NCBI GenBank assembly: GCA_959347315.1
Contig: OY365815.1
Span: forward strand, 13,636,736-13,700,735
Length of the DNA: 64,000 nt
DNA from: Bimastos eiseni
Taxonomy: Eukaryota > Annelida > Clitellata > Crassiclitellata > Lumbricidae
Reading direction: 5' to 3'
Notes under the pieces: generated by a model
Told to the model about the DNA's origin: nothing
Databases searched by the model: none
The model's input: only the letters and a program-made list of their open reading frames with translations
In this document: piece by piece, positions 1-8,890 of the stretch
Layout: each line of letters starts with the position of its first letter
Numbering within the stretch: position 1 is the first letter of the stretch
Made by a program: the position numbers and the translations under genes

Positions 1-50
1 CTATTGACACGTGATGTACTTATTATGTAAATTGGTTGCAGTGTCTCTGT

Positions 51-109
51 ATCTGCCAATTTGGCAATAACATGGGGGCAACCCCCATGTTATTGCCAAA
101 TTGGCAGAT
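51..109. repeat. Perfect 28-bp inverted repeat (hairpin)
   Basis: Arms 51-78 and 82-109 are exact reverse complements with a 3-nt spacer (CAA). Each arm contains the near-palindrome TGCCAATTTGGCA and ends at the centre in GGGGG/CCCCC. It lies just upstream of a MITE fragment. The short loop and perfect arms suggest a recent fold-back insertion or a cruciform-prone site; an assembly fold-back is the alternative. No gene is involved. Confidence 0.9.
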
Positions 110-124
110 GGTGCGTCTTGTGGT

Positions 125-420
125 ACTCTCCCCTACTGCAGTCCACTCGATATAGCAGCCGACCTATGCGCAGAAACAGATATGAACTCCTCCACTGTTT
201 GGACTTTGACAGTGCCAGTCCCAAGCCTGGAGGAAGGTGGAGGGCAACACTAAATCATCTTCCATATGGAAAGGTGTCGTTAAAAATCAACAAACGTAGA
301 AACAGACGTTACGTGACAACTATTCGTATTCTGTCCGACCACGACTATTCGGCCGAATGGCTATTTAGCCCACTATTCGGCTCCGAAGCGAATACGGAGC
401 GAATATTCGGTACAACCCTA
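125..420 (+). mobile_element. hAT-like MITE fragment, right end
   Basis: The sequence aligns by eye with the right half of the element at 40665-41080. Shared blocks are CAGTCCACTCGAT, CCCACTATTCGGCTCC and the terminal GAATATTCGGTACA. It ends in ...GGTACAACCCTA. The left half of the family is not visible here, so the copy is truncated or rearranged. It carries a nested insertion at 181-297. Confidence 0.65.
181..297. mobile_element. 117-bp short interspersed repeat nested in MITE
   Basis: The insert is flanked by the 9-bp direct repeat AGAAACAGA at 172-180 and 298-306, which looks like a target-site duplication. The uninterrupted MITE copy near 40940 reads straight through GCAGAAACAGA. The core GTGCCAGTCCCAAGCCTGGA and the block GTGTCGTTAAA recur at 43828-43915, and more weakly at 6190-6290. 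It is therefore a small mobile repeat that inserted into an existing MITE. Confidence 0.65.
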
Positions 421-448
421 CTATAAACAGTAGTTCTTTAGTTCAGTT

Positions 449-572
449 TTGCGCCGCTTTGCCTTCGTCGTTTTGTACTGCGTCGTTTTGCTGCCGCACC
501 ATTTTGTCTGCGCCTTTAAGTCTGCGCCGTTTTGTCCTGAGCCATTTTGTCCTGCGCAGTTTGTCGGCGCAC
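449..572. repeat. Degenerate 'GCGCCGTTTTGTC' tandem repeat
   Basis: About seven imperfect units of 15-18 bp share the pattern GCGCC(G)NTTTTGTC(C)TG. A related array with GCGCCGAATTGTC units occurs at 57870-57965 in the last SACS intron. No coding potential is recognised. Confidence 0.6.
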
Positions 573-2198
573 CCTATTATCGTAACAAACTGTGTTCGTG
601 TAGGACTTAAAAAGTATAGCATAAAACATCAAACTGTGTTAGATTAATTCCGAGGCAAATACAAAGACGTTGACCATTGTCTTAGGATAAATGAGACATT
701 TTAAACTCGTTCAAAAGTCATGATCTCGCTTCTCGGACACTGTCGTGACTACAGGGTGTAAGCCCGTGGTTAAGTTTTAAATAGCAAACTCAGAAAAAAA
801 CAGAATCCACGTGAAACAGCGTCTCTCGAAGACCTACTTTCCTCTACAACCAAGAGAACCGGGTCCACATTTAACCCACCATCATCTCCGCAGAAACCTG
901 ATACCGTCGTACCTTAATTCAAAACTCTCCAGTCTAACTTCTAGTTGCTGTGACGAGTGAATCGAAGAAATATGAATTTACATGTCAGGAACATTTCAAT
1001 AAACGTGAGCTTGTGCAAATACACTAGAGAATACCACGAGGCCGAGTTGGATAGAATCATCAAACAATATTTTGTCTCGTACCATTTTAACTCAAATGAT
1101 GATGTAGCGATGTTCCTATTAAAACCCACATTTCTTATGTATTATTAACATTATAATATGCAGTCAATGTTAATTAGTTTAAATTAATTCAGAGTTAATT
1201 AATGCCAGCCTATAAATATAATGTAAAGGCGCTATAAGATTAAATTAGAGCCCTTAGTAACAGTGTTGTTGGGGAGAACTGGTCGTTGGCAATTAGACAT
1301 TCAGGAGGCAATGTTAAAAGGTCTGATTTTGGCCATCGGTCTGCTGGGGATTGTACGGCGGAAATGCGTTATCCGGGCTGCGAGTTTTTGCAATAAGATG
1401 TTCAGTATTGCTGGTGCTGAGAAAAAGTCAACGCGTAATTCTCAAGTTGCGAACTCTCAAAGAAGTTTTAGGAGTTCGGACAGTTATTTGACCCAGGGGT
1501 TCGTCTAGAACTGCTGAGGGGTGCGAATGGTGTAGTGGCGAACAGTTCTGTGATCGTCGAGTAATGATGGATGTATTCTCCGTGTGTAATCAGGAGTTAT
1601 TTTCGTTCTCGAACTATCGGTCATGAGCGGTGGAATGCAGAAACTCTTTTCACGTTAATATAGATGGACTGAGAAATTAATATCAGCATCTATAGTGTGT
1701 CTCTTCTGACATACTTGTCAACGGAATCGAGGCTACGCAAGTATCACATTAAGTCCGATTCATCATTCGGACGTGACGAGTGCGAGTGGAGGACGGCACA
1801 GAAACATTTGAGGTGAAGAGGCTAGAGGCAACAATCATCCGAGAAGAAGCAATCGACAGAATTTATACAAAGAAAGAATCCAAATGAACACTACAGAAAT
1901 ACACTGCAGATCTGCTCCATTCCCGTGGGAGGTAGATATTTGATCTAAGAAGCGCTATTAGCTAATCTAGGCTGGCTAGGTAGTCATAAGTTAGATTAGT
2001 TCATAATCAATCTATATCTTAGAATTCTATTTAAATATTTTGCTGATTTTGACTGTTTTTGCAATATAATTGACGATGAAAGTTTGCAGTAGTTATTGAT
2101 TAATTAATACTCAATTGAACTCATGAATATGTATATGAAGAGGCGTGATGGCCTAACCAAGGCAGAATAAGTTGAACTGTGTATATGCATCGTTACAG
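573..2198. other. No gene recognised
   Basis: Short open frames here (for example 957-1148 and 1263-1508) have no recognisable domain and low-complexity or unlikely composition. One short frame ending near 1890 (about 30 residues, rich in Glu, Arg and Ile) looks faintly protein-like and might be a decayed upstream exon of the macro-domain gene. It lacks a clear splice acceptor and ends in a stop, so it is not called. Confidence 0.4.
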
Positions 2199-2929
2199 AT
2201 GATCACTACACGCTGGTACTCAGCGGGGACAAGCAGAATGTTTCCGAGGCGGCCTCCGAAGTGGTAGAATTCTGCCAGAATCTGATCTATAATGTCGGAG
2301 AGGACATCTTATATCTGCCAGGAAACGTTGACCTCGAGGCTTTCAAAAGACTCGCCGATAAACATTTCGCGAGACGCCTGCAGGTCTTGGTGCTTCCCGA
2401 TGCCGACTCTTGTCTCCGAATAATAGGACCACTAAACCAACTGGTCGAAACGAAAGAGAGGATGCTCGATTTGGTGGCTCAACTGGGTCTGAAGACTTAC
2501 GGGTACAAAGAAGATGGATCACATAGAACTGAGTTTCTGACCACATCCGGAACCAAGGTGTCAATTTTCAAAGGCAACCTCATTCTGCAGCATATCGAGG
2601 CAATCGTGAAACCGACCAACGAGCTTCTCCAACACTACGGTGGTGCTGCAAAGGCAATAGTCGACGCTGCTGGCCCGCAGCTGGATCAGGAGTGTCAGGC
2701 ATTCATTCGGGATTACGGACCTCTGAGTGTAACATCAGTAATGTACACCACCAGTGGGTTATTGTACCCACACGTCAAGTTTGTTCTTCATACTGTGGGT
2801 CCGAAATCAGACAGATACCCAGATTCGATCGAACGGAGTCTGTTGCTGGGGAGACATTCGACAACTGTCTTCTGTATGCGGACAAGATCGTAAACGTCTC
2901 TTCCATTGCTCTTCCCGCTATCGGCTCAG
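2199..2929 (+). CDS. KH-like plus N-terminal macro-domain exon (PARP9/14- or DTX3L-like), frameshifted
   Basis: The exon follows acceptor TTACAG and reads in frame from 2201. The first ~110 codons resemble the KH-like modules that precede macro domains in PARP9/14-type proteins. From about 2545 comes a macro domain: VSIFKGNLILQHIEAIVKPT matches the start of the fold, KAIVDAAGPQLDQEC is the conserved helix, and YPHVKFVLHTVGP is a core strand. After LLLG (about 2850) the frame shifts by one base at a run of four Gs. The second frame continues the domain as ETFDNCLLYADKIVNVSSIA and LPAIGSG, ending at donor CAG|GTATGA. The last base is a phase-1 carry into the exon at 6419. Macro domains bind ADP-ribose. 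The frameshift means a pseudogene, an assembly error or a polymorphism. No start codon is visible, so upstream exons are missing or outside the window. Confidence 0.75.
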
Positions 2930-3069
2930 GTATGAAGACGTGGCTATGCAGGTTTTCTAAAGTAGGCAATAGGCTAGATTACTTTGTAAACATTCATTTC
3001 ACAATAGGGGCCTACATTAAGAATAAAATTTGGCTCTAATAAAGCAGTAATCAATTCGGTCTCTATCTA

Positions 3070-3295
3070 GGGGCGTATATTACCCGAGAACACACTGGGG
3101 CGCAGGGCTGAGGAACCGAATTCGATATCCGACGCCCGTATAACCATGAGGTTGATTAGCTCTACTTTCGCTAGGCTGCGGCGTTTGTTAAAATGAGACG
3201 TATAACGTAATGGGTGCCTTGTATTGCTGTCGACAGTTAAATTCGACTCTCGTAATTACTTGTCATCATTCGTTCATACTGTGGTTATGATCACA
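3070..3295 (+). mobile_element. tRNA-derived SINE copy
   Basis: The 3' part (about 3200-3290: ACGTAATGGGTGCC...GACAGTTAAATTCGA...TCATCATTCGTTCAT) recurs at 43085-43195 (+), 31100-31330 (-) and 37360-37500 (-). Other copies carry a B-box-like GTTCGATTCC. It lies in the intron between the two macro-domain exons and is followed by an AAT-rich tail. Confidence 0.6.
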
Positions 3296-3321
3296 CTGCG
3301 ACCACGATCTGTTTAAATTGA

Positions 3322-3420
3322 AAATAATAATACTACTACTACTACTAATAATAATAATAATACCAATAATAATAATAATAATAACGATAATATGATAATA
3401 AAAAAAATAATAATAAAAAT
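3322..3420. repeat. (AAT)n/(ACT)n microsatellite
   Basis: Imperfect trinucleotide runs of ACT and AAT grade into A-rich sequence, probably an expanded SINE tail. Confidence 0.85.
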
Positions 3421-3514
3421 TAACAATACGACAAACAATAATAATCAACAATACGACAAACAGGAAAATTTAATGAAGCTGACTATCTAATATAATGTAC
3501 TTTTACCATTGAAA

Positions 3515-3660
3515 ATATCTCAGCGCCCACAAAAGCCACATCAGGGAGACCAGCCTAACCACGGGCGCTCTACCAATTCAGGTTCGCAATAATTGTCAAG
3601 CCTCTCGTTTCGTTCCGGTGACAGGTTGAAATCCTGGAAGGTCAAGATAGAAATTGATCG
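3515..3660 (-). repeat. Dispersed repeat copy, antisense
   Basis: The reverse complement shares GCTGGTCTCCCTGATGTGG and TTTTGTGGGCGCTGAGA with copies at 41640-41830 (+) and 25970-26030 (+). It is an unclassified dispersed repeat with no coding frame of note. Confidence 0.5.
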
Positions 3661-3947
3661 TGGATGACGATGCCTCGGTTGAGTTAATAAAGTCTCGGTT
3701 TGACCTCTAAATGTCGGCATGACCTCGACTAAGCCTACATGGTTCTGTTTTTTTAATAATGAATTGAGACTGTGTTTACGAAGCGACCAATAAGCATTGC
3801 CCTTAATCTGTGCACGCCATAACGATAACGGCCGGGCAGCGAGTTGGTATTGTTGCGCCATCGGTTGATTCTTTTTACACAAGACGCCAGCGCGATAGAA
3901 ATAACTAATATGACACTATAGAATTCTACGGATTACATTACTCAATG

Positions 3948-5918
3948 CAGGGATGGGCAGTAATTTAATTGAGTAATTGAAATTACGTAATTTGACTTAC
4001 AATTGTAATGTTTAATTTGTAATGTTTTGCCCAAAATCAATGTAATTTGTAATTTGTAATTCAATTATATTTTTCTGTAATTAGTCATTTCAAATTACAT
4101 TTTGAGAAACAAATTACTTTCGTCGCTTGATAAAATGAAAAATCGATAATGTAAAAGTTTCTTGGATGAAAAATCGTCTTACCATGATGTTTCTAGTATT
4201 ACAATTACTTATCTTTACAATTTGATGTTGCACTGCCTTCTTCATCATCGCTAGAGAGCCTCTTCAGTTTGCAGGCCTGATGAAATTGTAAGGCCTAACA
4301 GACGTCGTCTCTTAGGTAAACTTGTGGAAATTATCATTGCACCACCATGCGAAAGACTAAAAAGTGGGCATTTAAAGACAGTTTTTTCTAGTTATGTCAC
4401 TCAAATTATAATGTAAGCGAGCATGAATTAGCTTTTTCCCCCTTTTTTCAGAAGCGCTTGTTCAACTCTGTTGGTTGATACAATGAAAAAAATAAGAAAA
4501 AAACGTATTAGTTTGATTTATTATTAATATTTCGTTGTACCACCGCTAGCTTTGACCACATGGTGATGTTGCGCAAATGCCCCTGCGCAACGGTCTCCCT
4601 CGAGCTTTTGCTGCAGAGCCTAATGGGGCCCGCCGCTAAAGCTCTCGATGTAGTCGCTTGAGGCGCCACCTATTTTTCTATTGCGTAGGTGACGCGTAAG
4701 CGGCCATTTTGTGGTGTTGAAATTGTCGAAGTTCTAGAAGGGTGGAAGTTAGCGAGTCGGTAAAAGTTCATTAAAAGGTCATATTCGCGATTAGTTTCGT
4801 GTAGAAAACTTAGCGAAATTGATAAGGGAAGTATTACGATTTGTGTGGTGCAAGTGTCGTCTGAAAATTTCGAATGTGCACAAAAATAAATGTGATTAAC
4901 TTTTCGCCAGAACTGGCGATAGCGCGAATGCATTGTAACTGACGGCATTCGGCTGGAGTACATTTTTATAGCGCTGTGCTATGAAAAATAGAGAACAAAG
5001 TAGCTAAGAAATTTGGTTAAGATCTGTCATTACCTAACTATATAATTAGTGCAGTTTTTAGGGGTTTGTTTGATGTTTAGTAGATTATAAAATTCGTTTG
5101 TCTGTTGTATAATCGTGATTAATAAATGTAAACCTGCAGCGGGTAGCTGAGGATTAATTGACGTAAATAAAGATTGTTTGACTATTGAACATACAAATTT
5201 GTTAGATTTTAAAATAATTAAGCGTTCATAGTGAGGAGCCCTATGGAAGCAAAAATAGATCAGTCTGCTCGTAGGGACCATACCAGCCCAGGTGCTTCAT
5301 CTGCTCAGCAGATGATCGCCGCCATCAGCCCCGAGGTCACGGACATTATGTCAAACCCAGTACGAGGTAATCCTGTGGTGCAAACTGGGGCCCTCACTAT
5401 ACTAGGAGCTGAGATAGCGCCGACGGGGGTGTATGGGCGAGAAGCCCTGACTTCACGCTTGAGACGTAGTCGGCGACTGCAAGGGAAATGGCCCGTAGGC
5501 TATGCAGTAGGACCGGAAGTGGGATTAACCATTGTAACCTCGGAAGGCGTCCCCGAGCAGCCAGCAACCCCTAGGGGCAGTTAAGTCTGACAGTGATACA
5601 ATAATAACTTCTACCCATGTAAATTGCTTGAACAGCTGCTGCTTCTGAAACAAAAATGAAGTTAGCGGTTTCTGGCAATGTTATGCAAAACAAAAGGAAA
5701 ATAGAAAGTAGGCCCTATATGTTCCTTGCAGATTCTTGCCTGCATTTATTGTCCCTGACAATGTTATTAATTTGTGATTTGGTGTAATAGAAATTATGTA
5801 ATTTGTAATTTCCAGCAAAACTAGAAAGTAATTTGTAATTTGTAATAAATTACATTTTCACCAGTAATTGGTAATTTGTAATTCAATTACAGGTCAGCCT
5901 GTAATTTGCCCATCCCTG
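3948..5918. mobile_element. 1,971-bp hAT-superfamily element, non-autonomous
   Basis: The ends are CAGGGATGGGCA and its reverse complement TGCCCATCCCTG. They are flanked by a perfect 8-bp target-site duplication, ACTCAATG, at 3940-3947 and 5919-5926. The CAGGG terminus and 8-bp duplication are hAT hallmarks. Subterminal regions are packed with repeats of TAATTTGTAATT in both orientations, typical transposase-binding-like arrays. No hAT transposase is present. The only substantial frame is the GC-rich ORF at 5243-5584. The element sits in the intron between the two macro-domain exons, so it need not have broken the gene. Confidence 0.85.
5243..5584 (+). CDS. Hypothetical 113-residue ORF carried inside the hAT element
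   Basis: The frame opens at ATG 5243 and ends at TAA 5582-5584. It is markedly more GC-rich than the AT-rich transposon around it. The product is rich in Ser, Arg, Gly and Pro with a basic patch (SRLRRSRRLQGK), and has no signal peptide, membrane segment or domain I recognise. It is not a transposase core: no DDE or BED signature is visible. It could be cargo captured from a host gene, the first exon of an original transposase gene, or an accidental frame. The upstream 4.55-4.76 kb is also GC-rich and contains GCGGCCATTTTG, a YY1-like site usual at promoters. Confidence 0.35.
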   Translation: MEAKIDQSARRDHTSPGASSAQQMIAAISPEVTDIMSNPVRGNPVVQTGALTILGAEIAPTGVYGREALTSRLRRSRRLQGKWPVGYAVGPEVGLTIVTSEGVPEQPATPRGS

Positions 5919-6189
5919 ACTCAATGTATTGCGCAAGCAGAACAGTAATGAATTTCCATAAACAAAATACCAATGCTATTTTTCGTGCGATGGTCAGTAA
6001 CCGAACAGAATCATCTAACGGTGATATAGAAATTGTCATTAAATTACATGTACATTACTTTTACATTGCATTACCTTACAAATCTTACACTGAATTGTTC
6101 CATGGCGCCGATTTAAAAATGCCGTCTTTATCGAAAATGAGAGTTGGATAAGAAGACATGGCTTTTAATCCCCCTCACATTGACTTCTC

Positions 6190-6290
6190 CATTGTCTGCA
6201 CTCTGGAAGTGCTAGTCCAATGTCTGGATAAAAGAGGAGAGCGGCGCTGATGATCTGTGCCATCACAAAGTGTCATTAAACGGAATGTGC
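6190..6290. mobile_element. Short interspersed repeat relic
   Basis: It shares CACTCTGGAAGTGC, TGTCTGGATAAA and a CACAAAGTGTCATTAAAC-type 3' end with the repeat at 43828-43915 and the nested insert at 181-297. It is diverged and no target duplication was found. Confidence 0.5.
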
Positions 6291-6418
6291 TAGGGCCTCA
6301 CTCATTCATAGTGTCGCAAAACATTCCAATCTTAGGATGCGTTAGGTCAATACCTTGTATCAGTTTCGATGTTGATCTCGTGTTTGTCCAATAATTAGTT
6401 TTAATTGTATCTTTCAAG

Positions 6419-6568
6419 GAATATACGGCATTTCGAAAGATCTGGTTGCTGAGGCCGCATTCTCTGGCCTTTGTCGATATGAGACTGAGCATCCTGATCG
6501 AAAGCTACAGACGATTAACTTCGTCAACATCGATGACTCATCGACAGACGCCTTCCTTAAAGTTTTCC
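6419..6568 (+). CDS. C-terminal macro-domain exon
   Basis: The acceptor is TTTCAAG|GA. The phase-1 G from the exon at 2199-2929 joins to give GSG-IYGISKDLVAEAAFSG, the glycine-rich loop and helix that close the ADP-ribose pocket in macro domains. LQTINFVNID follows as the last strand and DAFLKVF as the last helix, so with the upstream exon the macro fold is complete apart from the upstream frameshift. A good donor (CCT|GTGAGA) lies after 6568. Without splicing, the frame stops at TGA 6571-6573. The RING-containing frame starts only 19 bases further on, and how the two are joined is unresolved. Confidence 0.7.
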
Positions 6569-6591
6569 TGTGAGAGTTGAGTTGAACTAAC

Positions 6592-7065
6592 ATGACGAAG
6601 GACCAGGGAGCAGACCCTCTCGGCCCCAAGGATACACAGAAGAATCCTGTTGAGACCGCGATGGATGGTTGGAAAGCCGTCGATGGCGTTCAAGCCAGGG
6701 CGGAACCAAGTGGAGGCCAATCAAAGTTCGGTTATGACGAGGCTGTCCTCGGTAAACCTGGTGCTGAGGCCACTGCAGCCGTGGAAAAGGTGGCCATGTC
6801 CTTCGCGGTTGCATCGCAGTTGGACAAAACAGCGTCTGGGAAACAGGTGCCAACGGGGGAGGAGGCAGTCTGCGCTGTCTGCCTTAAACAGATGATGAAA
6901 CCGAAAGAGCTTCCTTGTGGACACAAGTTCTGTGAGGAGTGCATCGACGACAGCTTCGAAAAGTGCCAGCCCAGGTGCCCGAGTTGTGGACGGCTGTACG
7001 GCGTGATTCGAGGGAACCAGCCCCCTGGGAATGAAAGTGTTAACCACTTCGGAAAGCCTTCCTAG
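6592..7065 (+). CDS. Deltex-type RING finger protein or exon, Deltex C-terminal domain missing
   Basis: The frame has 157 codons, and ATG 6592 is the first in it. After a ~90-residue Gly/Ala/Lys-rich linker comes a C3HC4 RING: CAVC, then CGHKFCEEC, then CPSC (residues ~94-136). It is followed directly by YGVIRGNQPPG. The YG-x-GNQP-G segment after the RING is characteristic of Deltex E3 ligases (DTX3/DTX3L). In those proteins the DTC domain, which binds ADP-ribose, follows. Here the frame ends in 12 unrelated residues and a stop, and a LINE fragment begins ~100 bp later, so the DTC exon is lost, outside recognition, or further away. The adjacent macro exon suggests one macro-RING-DTC gene. In vertebrates PARP9 (macro) and DTX3L (RING-DTC) are separate partners. 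Whether the gene is expressed is unknown. Confidence 0.65.
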   Translation: MTKDQGADPLGPKDTQKNPVETAMDGWKAVDGVQARAEPSGGQSKFGYDEAVLGKPGAEATAAVEKVAMSFAVASQLDKTASGKQVPTGEEAVCAVCLKQMMKPKELPCGHKFCEECIDDSFEKCQPRCPSCGRLYGVIRGNQPPGNESVNHFGKPS

Positions 7066-7169
7066 ATTCGACCATTATAAATACCTCTGTAGAAGTAGTT
7101 TGTCAAGACCTTGCGTGGCTATTATATGCCTTTAGTTTAATATGTAAACTAAATAAGCTAGGTATGTGA

Positions 7170-7640
7170 GGTTCGGATTTGGCCTGGTTCCAGAGCTACT
7201 TAGGCAATAGACTACAATACGTTTCCTGTAATGGCATTACCTCCGCAACTAAGCTTATAAAATATGAGGTTCCTCAATGTTCCATTTTAGGCCCCCTCTT
7301 GTTTTTACTTTTCATTAATGGCTTGCCTAATGCCTCGTCACTTCTCCATTTTCTACTGTTTGCTGATGATAGGTTACTAGAATTCCTCGAATACTAAACT
7401 AATTTTTTACTACATCGAGAACTTCTCCTTGTTGGAAACTGGTTTTCAGTGAATAAACTCTCTCTCAGTGCTACTAAAACCAATTATATTCGTTTTGTTT
7501 CCCATCGCAAACGACCGCCCTCTATCCGCCCTTGTACTGCTAATAAATAATACTCTGATACCAAAAGTCATATCTTTTAAGTTTCTAGGCGTCCATGTTG
7601 ATCGGTGTCTGACTTGGAATACACATATTGAAAACAGCTT
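7170..7640 (+). pseudogene. Non-LTR retrotransposon reverse transcriptase fragment
   Basis: The frame at 7179-7397 reads WFQSYLGNRLQYVSCNG, then VPQCSILGPLLFLLFINGLP and LLFADD, the fingers/palm motifs of LINE reverse transcriptase. The catalytic motif is the expected FADD, but the usual GVPQGS is altered to EVPQCS. The frame is then shifted and stopped. After a frame change, 7560-7635 continues with FKFLGVHVDRCLTWNTHI, the family's conserved LGV-D..L.W..HI block. Both flanks of the element are missing and the copy is dead. A 17-bp perfect hairpin (7637-7653 and 7661-7677) sits at its 3' edge. Confidence 0.8.
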
Positions 7641-7980
7641 CATGTTCATGCTGTTTCTTTCAGCATGAACATGAAGCCTCCTGTACATGTTAGTGATAGG
7701 CGAAATAATCGAACCGATTACTCGTTAAAAAAAGTAATCGTTACATAAATTAGCGATTAATCGATTAATTAATCGTTAATTTCGGCAGCTCATATATATA
7801 CGTATATATAAAAAAATATATATATAATCAGGGCGTTTCTTTCAAACCGAGAAAATGAATGAGGCGCTTGCTGCGCTGGTCTAAATGATGTTAAATGTCA
7901 CATACTCAAATAAAACATATCAGTAAGCAAAGGTCTGCACAGTAAGCTGAAAAAGAAAATCGCCAGTAATGTAGGCCTAG

Positions 7981-8080
7981 TGTGTCCACGCACAAGGGTT
8001 GATCCGACAAACGAATTCCCGACGACAGCTGCCCGAATGGCATGGATGTTCTGAGTCTCTAGGCAAAGTTGGTAGAGCAA
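7981..8080. mobile_element. Half copy of a hairpin MITE
   Basis: It matches the right arm of the inverted-repeat element at 62788-63041: GACAGCTG, then AATGGCATGGATGTTC, then GAGTCTCT. Only one arm is present. It is preceded by AT-rich sequence, including (TA)n around 7792-7825. Confidence 0.55.
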
Positions 8081-8399
8081 AAATGGTCCCAGTTCGACTA
8101 TGGCTAGTGTCACAAAGCGACAGTGGCGGATCCAGGAATTTGGAATGGGGTGCTAGTCTGAAAAGTTGGGAATGTAGTATGAGAAAGGAGAAAAATGGCG
8201 CCCAAGTGCAACGCTCCCACAATTTTATATATATAAGCTTATATATATTGAGCTTATATATTATATATATATATTGGTAGGCCTACATGTATGGGTCTCG
8301 GGGATCAGTGAGACATCAGGGAGGAGCTAGCGTAGCGAGCTCCACTGGCAGGAGCATTCATTCACCATTCCCATTTTCCTTGCCTGTATTCACATGAAA

Positions 8400-8890
8400 G
8401 GCAATTAAAACTAATTATTGCTTGTGCTCCCGCTTTGTGGCCATTCATTGCACTTGCGCCATCGATACCTTTTCAAACCATACCGCTTAAATCAGTTCCC
8501 AATTCTTACATTTCCTCCATAACCTTATTTGAAATTCCTTTGCCTGTTACATCATTAATATCTGCAAATTCAATAAAGTTCTCCCTAAATCCTTGCTGGT
8601 CAAAGTATTGTATGCATATTGTAATTTTTTCCTTTTCCCATTATCACTTTCATCCGAAGGCACCCTGAAATATAGGGGCATCATTAATTTGATTCACAAT
8701 TGTTTGCTTAATAACTGCAGCAGCGCAGGCAATGATTTCGTTTTGAATTTTGTTTTGCAGGTGTACTGGGCAATCCTTGGACCACACTTAAGATATAGTC
8801 TCCCAATTCCTCATTTCGGTGTCGAGTCTGTAGACAAATGTAACAAATGCACCAAGAGGTCTCTTAATAGGCCATCATTTTACACCTGAG
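8400..8890 (-). pseudogene. hAT-family (DUF4371/ZMYM1-like) transposase relic
   Basis: The minus-strand conceptual translation, with several stops, gives EIIACAAAVIKQTIVNQIND, then ITICIQYFDQQGFRENFIEF, then GIDGASAMNGHKAGAQAII. These correspond in order to blocks of domesticated and active hAT transposases of the ZMYM1/52-kDa-repressor type. The D in GxDGAsxMxG is a landmark. Frameshifts and stop codons (for example between EEM and ELG) show it is dead. It is only a middle portion; the C-terminal dimerisation region is absent. Confidence 0.7.

Noticed and set aside
61..426. 121-codon plus-strand frame at the window start
   Set aside because: It runs through the palindrome, a MITE and a nested repeat; no protein family is recognisable.
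1780..1893. Possible upstream exon (EDGTETFEVKRLEATIIREE-like frame)
   Set aside because: Reasonable composition, but no acceptor or donor in the right phase, and it ends in TGA. Not enough to call.
4670..4963. 97-codon minus-strand frame in the hAT element
   Set aside because: No domain or start context, and it overlaps the promoter-like GC-rich part. Probably chance.
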